Shown: one piece after another, positions 1-8,075 of the stretch | Numbering within the stretch: position 1 is the first letter of the stretch | Layout: each line of letters starts with the position of its first letter | From: Flagellimonas sp. 389 | Lineage (GTDB): Bacteria > Bacteroidota > Bacteroidia > Flavobacteriales > Flavobacteriaceae | Direction: 5' to 3' | Length of the DNA stretch: 64,000 nucleotides | Assembly: GCF_018449435.1 (NCBI RefSeq) | Contig: NZ_JAHCMU010000003.1 | Location: 124,001 to 188,000, forward strand | Program-made: the position numbers and the translations under genes | Notes under the pieces: model-generated | What the model was told of the DNA's origin: nothing | The model's input: the letters and a program-made list of their open reading frames with translations, nothing else | Database searches by the model: none

Positions 1-257
1 GCGGAATCATGTTTGAATTACCAATAATTATTTATTTTTTGACCAAAGTTGGTTTGGTAACTCCAGAAATTCTGAGAAAATATAGGAAAATAGCACTAGT
101 TGTGGTGCTTATCCTATCTGCAGTAATAACACCGCCAGATGTTGCCAGTCAAATAGTAGTTTCAGTTCCCGTTCTAATTTTATACCAGATAAGTATATAT
201 ATTTCTAAAGTTGTTGTAAAAAACGAAGCTAAAAGAGCTAAAAGAAATGCAAAATAA
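1..257 (+). CDS. tatC: Sec-independent protein translocase TatC, C-terminal part
   Basis: The reading frame is open from the left edge of the window (codons in phase from base 3) and has no start here, so only about the last 84 residues of TatC are visible. TatC is the multispanning inner-membrane receptor that binds twin-arginine signal peptides. The visible part begins with GIMFELP, which in TatC precedes a membrane helix, then shows a periplasmic turn, the characteristic AVITPPD stretch, a further helix and a lysine/arginine-rich cytoplasmic tail. The stop overlaps the next gene by 11 bp, suggesting translational coupling. The missing N-terminal two thirds lies upstream of the window. Confidence 0.9.
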   Translation, partial: GIMFELPIIIYFLTKVGLVTPEILRKYRKIALVVVLILSAVITPPDVASQIVVSVPVLILYQISIYISKVVVKNEAKRAKRNAK

Positions 258-597
258 AGTAGAAGAGTTCAATGCATATCGTGCCAAAATGAACGATCAG
301 CTATTGGCTGAAAACAACAAACTCATCAAACGTATTTTTAATCTAGACACCAATGCATATATGGCGGGTGCTCTAGATGTAAAAACAAAGGAACTATTAG
401 GCCTTGTGGCCTCTGCTGTCCTTCGCTGTGATGATTGTGTAAAATATCATTTAGAAAGTTCCAAAAAAGAGGGAGCAACCAAAGAAGAGGTTATGGAAAC
501 TTTGGGAATCGCAACTTTGGTCGGTGGCACAATAGTAGTACCCCATTTGCGAAGGGCATATGAGTTTTGGGAGGCATTGGAAGAAAACGATGCTTAA
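247..597 (+). CDS. carboxymuconolactone decarboxylase / AhpD-like protein
   Basis: A protein of 116 residues with the AhpD/CMD fold signature: an alpha-helical segment with a CxxC pair (C61, C64) followed by H68, then the LGIATLVGGTIVVPH helix typical of the family. In AhpD the CxxC pair and nearby histidine carry out peroxidase-linked disulfide exchange, so a small thiol-disulfide oxidoreductase role is likely, but the substrate is unknown. It overlaps the end of tatC by 11 bp and is followed 57 bp later by lptB on the same strand. I recall tatC, this gene and lptB as a common order in flavobacteria, which supports the assignment. Confidence 0.85.
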   Translation: MQNKVEEFNAYRAKMNDQLLAENNKLIKRIFNLDTNAYMAGALDVKTKELLGLVASAVLRCDDCVKYHLESSKKEGATKEEVMETLGIATLVGGTIVVPHLRRAYEFWEALEENDA

Positions 598-636
598 AAA
601 AATCCCAACGAGCCTTATCCAGAAAAAGAATATGTT

Positions 637-644
637 TAGTTTTG
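637..644 (+). promoter_or_regulatory. candidate Bacteroidota -7 element for lptB
   Basis: TAGTTTTG matches the flavobacterial -7 consensus TAnnTTTG and lies 10 bp before the lptB ATG, so the transcript would have a very short leader. Nineteen bases upstream (615-617) is TTA, a two-of-three match to the -33 TTG. Confidence 0.4.
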
Positions 645-654
645 GCAAGTTCGT

Positions 655-1395
655 ATGAAATTAAGAGCTGATAATATAATGAAGGCCTACCGTGGCCGAA
701 AAGTGGTAAAAGGAATTTCCCTTGAGGTAAACCAAGGTGAAATTGTTGGTCTATTAGGACCTAACGGTGCTGGCAAAACCACTTCCTTCTATATGATCGT
801 TGGACTCATTAAGCCCAATGGTGGTAATATTTATTTGGATGACATGGAGATTACTAATTTCCCCATGTACAAAAGAGCCCAAAACGGTATTGGGTACCTG
901 GCCCAAGAAGCTTCTGTTTTTCGTAAGTTGAGTATAGAAAAAAATATTCTTAGTGTGCTGCAACTTACCAAGTTGAGCAAGAAGGAACAGCACATGAAAA
1001 TGGAATCCCTAATCGATGAGTTTGGCCTAGGGCATATTCGTAAAAATAGAGGTGATTTGTTGTCTGGTGGTGAGCGAAGACGCACAGAAATTGCCCGCGC
1101 ACTTGCCACCGACCCAAAGTTCATACTCCTGGATGAACCGTTTGCAGGTGTGGACCCCGTAGCTGTTGAAGATATTCAACGTATCGTAGCGCAACTTAAA
1201 AACAAAAACATAGGTATTTTGATTACTGACCATAACGTTCAAGAAACCTTGGCCATAACCGAACGTTCCTACCTAATGTTTGAAGGAGGTATCTTAAAAG
1301 CTGGAATTCCAGAAGATTTGGCAAAAGATGAAATGGTACGTAAAGTTTACCTTGGCCAAAACTTTGAACTTCGTAAGAAAAAATTAGATTTTTAA
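655..1395 (+). CDS. lptB: LPS export ABC transporter ATP-binding protein LptB
   Basis: This 246-residue ABC ATPase powers extraction of lipopolysaccharide from the inner membrane by LptFG and its passage along the Lpt bridge. Visible motifs are Walker A GPNGAGKT at residues 35-42, the signature LSGGER at 136-141, Walker B FILLDEP at 156-162 and the H-loop histidine at 193. The LSGGERRRTEIARALA signature and the FAGVDPVAV sequence after Walker B are typical of LptB rather than of other ABC ATPases. It is downstream of the AhpD-like gene and converges with the DUF4198 gene across only 4 bp. Length agrees with the family. Confidence 0.95.
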   Translation: MKLRADNIMKAYRGRKVVKGISLEVNQGEIVGLLGPNGAGKTTSFYMIVGLIKPNGGNIYLDDMEITNFPMYKRAQNGIGYLAQEASVFRKLSIEKNILSVLQLTKLSKKEQHMKMESLIDEFGLGHIRKNRGDLLSGGERRRTEIARALATDPKFILLDEPFAGVDPVAVEDIQRIVAQLKNKNIGILITDHNVQETLAITERSYLMFEGGILKAGIPEDLAKDEMVRKVYLGQNFELRKKKLDF

Positions 1396-1399
1396 ATCC

Positions 1400-2206
1400 T
1401 TACTTCACTGCAAAGGTCAACGTAGTCCAGTTAGATTCATAATCAACACCTTTTTCATCGCTTTTAACCATATGTATGGTTGCCACATACCATTTACCGG
1501 CTTGGGTAGGTGTCATTTTCACGATTCCATTGTTATCTGTCTTAGTGGAGTTTTCACTTTCGTGGGCATCTTTTCCGGGTACCGAAGTACTATAGTGCAC
1601 CGTATGATTGGTCAATGGTTCTCCCCCACTTAAAAGTTTGAACGATATACTTTCTCCTGCCTTAGCCTCATATGGATTCTCAAGTGGAACAAATTCTATC
1701 GGAAAACCATGAACAGTATTAAAATGGCTTGTTCTTTCCTCACCGACCTGAAAAAGCATCTTTACATGTTTAGAATACTTCTCCCTTGCTCCCGAGCTAA
1801 AAGAGCCTTCTTTTTTTCGTTGTTCGATGACATCTTCCAAACCTTCATGATCAAGGTATTCATTAAATTTATCAGCATCCAATTCTATCATTCTGGGCAA
1901 GGTAGATATCCCAGCGGCATAGGTGCCTTCGCCACCTGAAGTAAACTTGAGATACGTGATATTTTCCTTGTCATAATAATCCTCTTCGTTAACATTCATT
2001 TCGTAATCAGGACCTATAATTCTTGCATCGGAAATTCTATCTCTTGTAATCGTATTTTCGCTCTTATCAAATGTCCCGTTGAAGAGGTACAGCTCACTGG
2101 CTTGTCCTGAATCTAAAAAGTAAGCATCTGACTTTAAAAACAGCTCATGTGAAGAAAAAACTATTAAAAGTGTTGCCAAAAAAAACATAAAAATCCCTCT
2201 TTTCAT
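1400..2206 (-). CDS. DUF4198-family exported protein
   Basis: A 268-residue protein with an N-terminal hydrophobic stretch (about residues 5-19) that acts as a signal peptide or anchor. Mature sequence begins with HELFLKSDAYFL, matching the HExW start of DUF4198/NikK-like periplasmic proteins, some of which are linked to nickel or cobalt uptake. The C-terminal third (GKDAHESENSTKTDNNGIVKM and onward) looks like an Ig-like beta domain. No metal transporter genes lie beside it, so metal handling is only a family-level guess. It has its own promoter candidate and runs convergent to lptB. Confidence 0.75.
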   Translation of the reverse strand: MKRGIFMFFLATLLIVFSSHELFLKSDAYFLDSGQASELYLFNGTFDKSENTITRDRISDARIIGPDYEMNVNEEDYYDKENITYLKFTSGGEGTYAAGISTLPRMIELDADKFNEYLDHEGLEDVIEQRKKEGSFSSGAREKYSKHVKMLFQVGEERTSHFNTVHGFPIEFVPLENPYEAKAGESISFKLLSGGEPLTNHTVHYSTSVPGKDAHESENSTKTDNNGIVKMTPTQAGKWYVATIHMVKSDEKGVDYESNWTTLTFAVK

Positions 2207-2237
2207 ACTAGTACATTTTGTATTTCCACTACTTACG

Positions 2238-2267
2238 CAAAAATAGCCATGAGGGTTTTCTTCTTAA
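2238..2267 (-). promoter_or_regulatory. candidate promoter for the DUF4198 gene
   Basis: On the minus strand TATTTTTG (2238-2245) fits TAnnTTTG and is preceded after exactly 19 bp by TTA (2265-2267), one base off the -33 TTG. The predicted start of transcription lies about 25 bp before the ATG at 2206. Confidence 0.5.
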
Positions 2268-2278
2268 AACAAAATCTG

Positions 2279-3001
2279 TTAATCTTTCTTTGATAAAAAT
2301 GAAGTGGCAATGTATAGGAAAATAATAATAGGTATTGCCAAAAACCGTAACGTAAACAATAAAACCAAACTACCTATCAAAAAAAGGTACCGAACGGCAT
2401 TATCCCTAAAACTCCAGTTCTTGAACTTTAAAGCAAAGAGTTCAATCTTGGAATTAAGCAAAAAAGCACTCAAACAAGTGAGGCCTATCAAAAACCACTC
2501 GTTTAAAATAATAGTATTGAGTACATTATTATTGTGATAGAGCAAAATCAAGGGCAAGGATAGAATTAAAAGGGCATTTGCTGGAGTGGGCAGGCCAATG
2601 AAAGAAGAAACCTGATTTTCATCTATGTTGAATTTTGCCAAGCGATATGCCGAACCCAGCGTAATAATAAACCCGACGAAAGGAAGTGCTGTCATATCAG
2701 TTTCATGGCCCATAAATCCTAAATTCCATCCACCAGTCTCCGACATTTGCAATAACTGAAACATTACGATTCCAGGAACCAATCCGCTTGTGACCATATC
2801 CGCCAAAGAATCCAACTGAATTCCAACTTCGCTCTGTACATTTAAAACCCTGGCGGCCAAACCATCAAAAAAATCAAAAAGAATCCCAAGAGAAACAAAG
2901 AGCGCCGCTAGTTCTAGGTGGTTGAGAACGGCATAAACCGCAGCTACACAACCACTAAAAAGATTGAGCAAGGTGATAAAATTGGGAATGTATTGTTTCA
3001 T
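2279..3001 (-). CDS. pssA: CDP-diacylglycerol--serine O-phosphatidyltransferase
   Basis: An integral membrane enzyme of 240 residues that makes phosphatidylserine from CDP-diacylglycerol and serine, the first step to phosphatidylethanolamine. The CDP-alcohol phosphatidyltransferase motif DGxxARx8Gx3Dx3D is complete: D46, G47, A50, R51, G60, D64 and D68. About seven hydrophobic segments follow. An upstream in-frame codon at 3034 is possible, but MKQYIPNFITLLNLFSG at 3001 is the normal family start. The phosphatidylserine decarboxylase is not in the window. Confidence 0.92.
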   Translation of the reverse strand: MKQYIPNFITLLNLFSGCVAAVYAVLNHLELAALFVSLGILFDFFDGLAARVLNVQSEVGIQLDSLADMVTSGLVPGIVMFQLLQMSETGGWNLGFMGHETDMTALPFVGFIITLGSAYRLAKFNIDENQVSSFIGLPTPANALLILSLPLILLYHNNNVLNTIILNEWFLIGLTCLSAFLLNSKIELFALKFKNWSFRDNAVRYLFLIGSLVLLFTLRFLAIPIIIFLYIATSFLSKKD

Positions 3002-3196
3002 ACGGCCAGATTTTTGTAAACAACCTCGGGACAAGTCCGCAAGGCATTAAAAGGAAATTCAACATAGATTTCAATGCAAGCATCGAAGCATTTAAATCTC
3101 GATTGTCAAGTAAAAATAAGCTAAAAAACAAAGTGTTGAATTTTCAAATTCTACCATGTAGTATTTATTCTGATATTTGTGCTGATAAATTTAAGA

Positions 3197-4366
3197 ATGA
3201 AGCAAAGGATCTTCTTTTTGTTGGTGCTGTTTTTGGTAGGGAAAAAATTGTTTTCGCAAGTTCCTACCCTTACCGAAAAATCCACGATAAGTCTACTCAC
3301 ATGCGCTGCTGGCGACGAACTTTATTATGCGTTTGGCCATAGCGCGTTTCGTGTACAAGACCCAAATCTAGGAATAGACGTCGTATACAACTACGGTACT
3401 TTTGACTTTGACAGGCCCAATTTTTATCTAAATTTTGTAAAAGGAAAATTGATCTATTCGCTTTCTAGAAGAACTTTTGACATTTTTCTTTACGAGTATG
3501 AACTCGAAAAAAGATGGGTAAAAGAACAAATTTTGGACTTAACACTTGAAGAACGTAGAAAACTGCTTGTTTTTTTTGAAAATAATTTTTTACCTGAAAA
3601 TAGGGACTATTTATACGATCCTTTATTGAACAACTGTTCCAGTATTACCGGGGATATTTTAGTACAGCAGTATGGTGATGCCATCGTTTTCAAAGATTCA
3701 CATTTAGAGAAAAAATATACGTTCAGGGAATTGGTGCGCCAACATCTAAATCTAAATTCTTGGGATATGTTTGGGATTGATCTGGCCTTTGGCTCCGTAG
3801 TCGATCGCAAAGCAACCACACAAGAGCATATGTTTCTGCCCTACTACGCCATGGAACAGATACGGAATACCACAAAAGATGGAAAACCATTATTAAAAAG
3901 GGAACGCAGTGTCCTGGACTATGAAGAGCGAACCAGAAATGGATTCTTTCCTGCATCCCCAATATTTTGGTTTACACTATTGCTATTATTTACCGGGGTT
4001 GTGACCTATCTAGATAATAAGCACCGAACACGAAGTCTTTGGTTGGATTTTTCTCTTTTTTTGATAACGGGACTTATTGGGACTTTGATGCTTTTACTCT
4101 GGCTTGCCACAGACCATACCTCTACTCCAAACAATTTTAATGTGCTATGGGCACTCCCATTTAATCTAATAGTTGCTTTTGTTTTTACAGGGAAAAGTAC
4201 ATTACCAAAGTGGCTGCCAAAATACCTATGGTCAGCTCTTGCATTGTTTGGAATATTGGTAATTCTATGGATTGTAAGGGTTCAGTTATTTTCACCAGTA
4301 CTGATTCCCATACTTTTGACCTTGGCCTTACGGTATGGGTATCTCCTTAAATTTTCAAAGCTGTAA
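3197..4366 (+). CDS. DUF4105 domain membrane protein
   Basis: A 389-residue protein with a signal peptide (MKQRIFFLLVLFLVGKKLFSQ), an extracytoplasmic DUF4105 domain over roughly residues 22-250 (CAAGDELYYAFGHSAFRV, NNCSSITGDILVQQYG) and four to five membrane helices in the last 130 residues. The NNCSS block with C and the earlier YxxFGHSAFR block are conserved family features; no activity is established. The ATG at 3197 was preferred to 3179 because it directly precedes the signal peptide. It is divergent from pssA and 22 bp upstream of the ABC-F gene. Confidence 0.8.
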   Translation: MKQRIFFLLVLFLVGKKLFSQVPTLTEKSTISLLTCAAGDELYYAFGHSAFRVQDPNLGIDVVYNYGTFDFDRPNFYLNFVKGKLIYSLSRRTFDIFLYEYELEKRWVKEQILDLTLEERRKLLVFFENNFLPENRDYLYDPLLNNCSSITGDILVQQYGDAIVFKDSHLEKKYTFRELVRQHLNLNSWDMFGIDLAFGSVVDRKATTQEHMFLPYYAMEQIRNTTKDGKPLLKRERSVLDYEERTRNGFFPASPIFWFTLLLLFTGVVTYLDNKHRTRSLWLDFSLFLITGLIGTLMLLLWLATDHTSTPNNFNVLWALPFNLIVAFVFTGKSTLPKWLPKYLWSALALFGILVILWIVRVQLFSPVLIPILLTLALRYGYLLKFSKL

Positions 4367-4388
4367 CTTGACACCCTAAAATCATCAC

Positions 4389-6266
4389 ATGAATCTGCTA
4401 ACGGTAGAGAACATATCCAAATCTTATGGTGAACTGGTTCTTTTTTCGGATATCTCCTTCGGAATAAATAAAGACCAGAAAATTGCCTTAATCGCTAAAA
4501 ACGGTAGTGGAAAGACGTCGATATTAAACATCATTTCAGGTAAGGACACTTCAGAAACCGGACAGGTAACTACCAGAAAAGGAATCAAAATCGCTTTTTT
4601 AGAACAGGAACCCGATTTGAATCCTAACTTAACCATTGAAGAAACAATTTTTGTAACGGATAATGAAATTTTAAAGGTCATAGCCAATTACGAAAGTGCC
4701 GTACAAAATCCAGATGATGCCGAAGCCTATCAAAAAGCGTTCGAGGCTATGGAAAGGCTAAATGCCTGGGACTTTGAAACACAGTACAAGCAGATTCTTT
4801 TCAAACTTCACCTAAATCAACTCAATTTAAAAGTAAGCAAGCTTTCAGGAGGACAAAAAAAACGTTTGGCCTTGGCCAACGTATTACTGAATAAGCCTGA
4901 CCTACTCATTCTTGATGAGCCTACGAACCATTTGGATTTAGAAATGATAGAATGGCTCGAAGCGTATTTTACCAAAGAGAACATCACACTTTTTATGGTA
5001 ACGCACGACCGTTACTTTCTAGAGCGTGTGTGCAATGAGATTATAGAACTGGACAACAATCAGTTGTACAATTACAAAGGAAACTATTCGTATTACTTGC
5101 GCGAAAAAGAGGCGCGTATGGAGCGAGAAGCTGTGGAACAACATAAATCCAAACTACTCTTTAAAAAAGAATTGGATTGGATGCGCAGGCAGCCCAAAGC
5201 GCGAACCACCAAATCCAAGTCCAGAATTGACGATTTTAAGGAAATAAAACACAAAGCCCATCAAAGAAGGGTCGAGCACCAAGTACAGTTAGAACTGAAC
5301 ATGGAACGCTTGGGAAGTAAGATTTTGGAACTTCACAATATTTCCAAATCGTTTGGCGACAAAGTGATTTTGGAAAAATTCGATTACAATTTTACCAAAG
5401 GGGAGCGTGTTGGGATAATCGGCCAGAATGGAACGGGGAAATCCACCTTCTTGAACATCATTACCCAAAAAGAGGAAGTGGACGGAGGTAAAGTTGTTGT
5501 TGGAGATACATTAAAGTTTGGCTATTACACCCAAAAAGGAATTTCTGCAAAAGAAGGACAGAAGGTCATTGATGTAATCCGCGAATTTGGGGATTACATT
5601 CCGCTAAAAAAAGGAAAGCAAATTTCTGCGCAACAATTATTGGAACGTTTCCTGTTTGATAGAAAGAAACAGTACGACTTTGTAGAAAAACTAAGTGGCG
5701 GGGAACGCAAGCGGCTGTATTTATGCACAGTACTGATTCAAAACCCCAATTTTCTTATTTTGGACGAACCCACAAACGATTTGGATATTGTTACTTTGAA
5801 CGTTCTGGAAAGCTTTCTGTTGGATTTTCCGGGGTGTTTAATGGTGGTATCCCACGACCGCTACTTTATGGATAAAATAGTGGACCACTTGTTCATTTTT
5901 AAGGGAGAGGGCACCATTGAGGATTTTCCGGGGAACTATTCAGACTACAGAGCCTATGAAAACAGTAAAGTCCAAGCAGAGCGTGAAGCCAAAAACAATG
6001 GTCAGGAGAAAATTGAAAAGACCCATTGGAAAGAGAAGGACACAACCCAAAAACTATCCTATTCAGAACAAAAAGAACATAGTAGACTAGAGAAAGAAAT
6101 CCAAAAATTGGAAGAACAAAAGGCACTAGTACAAAATAAATTTACCGACCTTAATTTAAATGGTGAAGAAATAGCAAAATTGTCCATTGAGCTAAAAGAA
6201 ATTTCAGATACGATAGAAGAAAAAACAGAACGTTGGTTTGAGCTTTCGGCAATTTTGGAGGGATAA
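4389..6266 (+). CDS. ABC-F family ATPase (Uup-like)
   Basis: A soluble 625-residue protein with two ABC ATPase domains and no membrane segments, as in ABC-F proteins that act on ribosomes. Domain one has Walker A AKNGSGKT at residues 36-43 and signature LSGGQKKR near 153; domain two has GQNGTGKS near 350 and LSGGERKR near 437. The linker between them carries the basic RRQPKARTTKSKSRIDDF segment typical of Uup. The C-terminal 100 residues are a charged coiled coil, also Uup-like. Exact ribosomal role is unproven. It is followed after 2 bp by the methyltransferase relic. Confidence 0.92.
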   Translation: MNLLTVENISKSYGELVLFSDISFGINKDQKIALIAKNGSGKTSILNIISGKDTSETGQVTTRKGIKIAFLEQEPDLNPNLTIEETIFVTDNEILKVIANYESAVQNPDDAEAYQKAFEAMERLNAWDFETQYKQILFKLHLNQLNLKVSKLSGGQKKRLALANVLLNKPDLLILDEPTNHLDLEMIEWLEAYFTKENITLFMVTHDRYFLERVCNEIIELDNNQLYNYKGNYSYYLREKEARMEREAVEQHKSKLLFKKELDWMRRQPKARTTKSKSRIDDFKEIKHKAHQRRVEHQVQLELNMERLGSKILELHNISKSFGDKVILEKFDYNFTKGERVGIIGQNGTGKSTFLNIITQKEEVDGGKVVVGDTLKFGYYTQKGISAKEGQKVIDVIREFGDYIPLKKGKQISAQQLLERFLFDRKKQYDFVEKLSGGERKRLYLCTVLIQNPNFLILDEPTNDLDIVTLNVLESFLLDFPGCLMVVSHDRYFMDKIVDHLFIFKGEGTIEDFPGNYSDYRAYENSKVQAEREAKNNGQEKIEKTHWKEKDTTQKLSYSEQKEHSRLEKEIQKLEEQKALVQNKFTDLNLNGEEIAKLSIELKEISDTIEEKTERWFELSAILEG

Positions 6267-6268
6267 AA

Positions 6269-6769
6269 ATGTGGTTCAGAATCGTCTCATATATAAAGTT
6301 CCTACTGAACTCCACCGATCAGCACGGTGTTCATTCCCCGTTTGTATTCAATTATGTGACCAAATGTTTATATGCCTCTAAAAAGCTATCCAATAAAAAG
6401 TCGCAAAATGTGCTTCTAAAAAGTATTGGTTATTTTGAATTTGAAAAAATAGCTATTTCCGACATGCAAGATGTATCAGGACAGGTTCAAAAATTGTATC
6501 CAAAATCAAGATCGAATACAAAATCAGTAGACATCCTGTACACGGAAAAATTAAGTCAGGAGAAATTAAAAGAAATGCTGGTTCAAGGAAAACTCCACAA
6601 CGACAGCCTGATACTTATCAATTCCATTCATAAAAATCCCCAAAAGAAACAATGCTGGGAAAAACTTATCACTTTACCCGATATCACTGTGAGTATAGAT
6701 ATGTTCCATATAGGGGCCTTGTTCATACGAAAAGAACAAGAAAAGGAACATTTCACTATCCGGATTTAA
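6269..6769 (+). CDS. remnant of an O-methyltransferase-like protein lacking the SAM-binding core
   Basis: A 166-residue ORF whose ends match, from my knowledge of flavobacterial proteins, a class I SAM-dependent methyltransferase normally about 230-250 residues long and also found after an ABC-F gene. The N-terminal QHGVHSPFVFNYVTKCLY (18-35) and the C-terminal ITVSIDMFHIGALFIRKEQ...EHFTIR (139-165) are preserved. The glycine-rich SAM-binding strand (usually like LEIGTSLG) is absent, and the usual IFDDIHWS acidic motif reads LINSIHKN (116-123). The frame is nevertheless intact and starts 2 bp after the ABC-F stop. It is either a decaying enzyme or one reshaped for a non-catalytic role. Confidence 0.65.
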   Translation: MWFRIVSYIKFLLNSTDQHGVHSPFVFNYVTKCLYASKKLSNKKSQNVLLKSIGYFEFEKIAISDMQDVSGQVQKLYPKSRSNTKSVDILYTEKLSQEKLKEMLVQGKLHNDSLILINSIHKNPQKKQCWEKLITLPDITVSIDMFHIGALFIRKEQEKEHFTIRI

Positions 6770-6802
6770 AGAAGTAATTTTAAATATCAAATCATTTCTC
6801 AA

Positions 6803-6943
6803 ATGGACAATACTATTTATTACGTTTTAGGGGTTTTGGCCATCATTTATCTCATTATTCTGTTTAAGAACAAAAGAAACGCAAGAGATAGAAAATCAAG
6901 AAAGTTTATGGACGGTAAGCGTAAGCACAAAGATTCTCATTGA
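6803..6943 (+). CDS. small single-pass membrane protein
   Basis: An ORF of 46 residues beginning MDNTIYYVLG. Residues 5-21 form one hydrophobic helix, followed by a strongly basic tail (KNKRNARDRKSRK and beyond), which predicts an N-out/C-in inner-membrane topology by the positive-inside rule. It starts 33 bp after the preceding gene on the same strand. I do not recognise a named family. The helix-plus-basic-tail layout and good codon usage argue against chance. Confidence 0.55.
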   Translation: MDNTIYYVLGVLAIIYLIILFKNKRNARDRKSRKFMDGKRKHKDSH

Positions 6944-6992
6944 AGAGTTAAGAGTGAACATTACAAAAGCAATAGCCACTGTACCAATTACC

Positions 6993-7023
6993 GACTACTG
7001 ACTACTGACTACTGACTACTGAC
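6993..7023. repeat. tandem heptamer array, 4.4 copies
   Basis: Four perfect copies of GACTACT (6993-7020) followed by GAC, directly upstream of the cobalamin adenosyltransferase start at 7035. In rotated phase the unit reads ACTGACT. A second, degenerate heptamer array of similar consensus lies upstream of meaB at 23104-23138. Confidence 0.9.
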
Positions 7024-7034
7024 GATAAAAAATT

Positions 7035-7592
7035 ATGAAAATATACACTAAGACAGGCGATAAAGCCACTACGGCACTTTTTACGGGCAAGCGGGTACCT
7101 AAGCACCATATCCGAATAGAAAGTTATGGCACCATAGACGAGCTAAACTCGTACCTGGGTTTGTTAAGAGACCAAAAAATCGATTTAAAATCTAAGGAAA
7201 TTCTTGCGTTGACACAGAACAAACTTTTTACGGTCGGAGCCATTTTGGCCACCGAACCCAATAAAGACAATCGCTTAAAGATTCCAAGGATTAAGGCAGC
7301 TGATGTTGAATTATTGGAACAAGAAATGGATAGAATGAACGAGGAGCTTCCAGAAATGACCCATTTTATTTTACCAGGTGGGCATACTACCGTGTCATAC
7401 TGTCATATTGCCAGAACGGTTTGTCGTAGGGCCGAACGCATGATATCCTATCTACATGAACATGAACCTGTACCAGAAGGTGTTTTAATGTATGTAAACC
7501 GTCTCTCGGACTATCTGTTTGTATTGGCACGAAAGTTGTCAAAAGACTTACAAGCGGACGAGATAAAATGGATTCCTGAGAAATTAGACTAA
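7035..7592 (+). CDS. cob(I)yrinic acid a,c-diamide adenosyltransferase, PduO type
   Basis: This 185-residue enzyme transfers the adenosyl group of ATP to cob(I)alamin, forming adenosylcobalamin. PduO-type hallmarks are the N-terminal ATP-binding TKTGDKATTALF (about residues 5-16), RIESYGTIDELNSYLG, the CRRAER motif near 135-140 and VNRLSDYLFVLAR near the C-terminus. The usual GG after LF reads TG, a small deviation. Length is standard. It is preceded by a heptamer repeat array. Its product is the cofactor of methylmalonyl-CoA mutase, whose chaperone MeaB is encoded at 23.3 kb. Confidence 0.92.
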   Translation: MKIYTKTGDKATTALFTGKRVPKHHIRIESYGTIDELNSYLGLLRDQKIDLKSKEILALTQNKLFTVGAILATEPNKDNRLKIPRIKAADVELLEQEMDRMNEELPEMTHFILPGGHTTVSYCHIARTVCRRAERMISYLHEHEPVPEGVLMYVNRLSDYLFVLARKLSKDLQADEIKWIPEKLD

Positions 7593-7661
7593 TAAATTTC
7601 ACTTTTCTGCGTTACAGATTAACATATTGAAAAATATTTTTTTAAATAAAGTCGATTTTAC

Positions 7662-7691
7662 TTGACTAATTGAGTTTAAAAATTATTTTTG
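7662..7691 (+). promoter_or_regulatory. exact Bacteroidota promoter of the DUF2795 gene
   Basis: TTG at 7662-7664, a spacer of exactly 19 bp, and TATTTTTG at 7684-7691 give a full match to the flavobacterial consensus TTG-N19-TAnnTTTG. Transcription should begin near 7698, leaving a leader of about 20 bases before the ATG at 7719. Confidence 0.75.
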
Positions 7692-7718
7692 CAAAAAATT
7701 TAAAATCAAACCGTTACT

Positions 7719-7943
7719 ATGTACTGGACATTAGAACTAGCTTCATATTTAAGTGATGCGCCTTGGCCAGCCACCAAAGACGAATTAATAGATTATGCCA
7801 TCCGTACCGGAGCACCGTTGGAAGTTGTAGAAAACCTACAATCAATGGAAGAGGAAGGTGGCGAAATTTACGAATCCATCGAGGAAATTTGGCCCGATTA
7901 TCCCACAGAGGAAGATTACCTCTGGAATGAGGATGAGTATTAA
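7719..7943 (+). CDS. DUF2795 domain protein
   Basis: A 74-residue acidic protein (WTLELASYLSDAPWPATKDELIDYAIRTGAP...) that matches the short flavobacterial DUF2795 family. The first 45 residues form the conserved helical domain; the last 25 are rich in glutamate and aspartate. Function is unknown. It stands alone between a very good promoter and a hairpin terminator, so it is a monocistronic and probably well-expressed gene. Confidence 0.85.
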   Translation: MYWTLELASYLSDAPWPATKDELIDYAIRTGAPLEVVENLQSMEEEGGEIYESIEEIWPDYPTEEDYLWNEDEY

Positions 7944-7968
7944 TTTGACACGAACAAACAAAACTAAA

Positions 7969-7992
7969 AAGTCTCTTATGAGGCTTTTTTTT
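7969..7992 (+). terminator. rho-independent terminator after the DUF2795 gene
   Basis: AAGTCTC, loop TTAT, GAGGCTT (7-bp stem with one G-U pair) followed by a run of T residues (7985-7992). Located 26 bp after the stop codon. Confidence 0.8.
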
Positions 7993-8075
7993 ATGTAATT
8001 TTGACAGCCTTGCAGAAGCTTTTGCCCTATGCCAAACAATGGAACAGCTTTTGCGACCCAAAAGAAAAATAATTC

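Noticed and set aside
831-1124. Long minus-strand ORFs inside lptB, and similar antisense ORFs inside secA, uvrB, sucC, glf and lysA
   Set aside because: They mirror the coding pattern of strongly supported genes on the other strand and show no family features.
7996-8003. TAATTTTG as promoter of secA
   Set aside because: No -33 box fits (the position falls in the preceding terminator), and the leader would be 66 bp; not strong enough to list.
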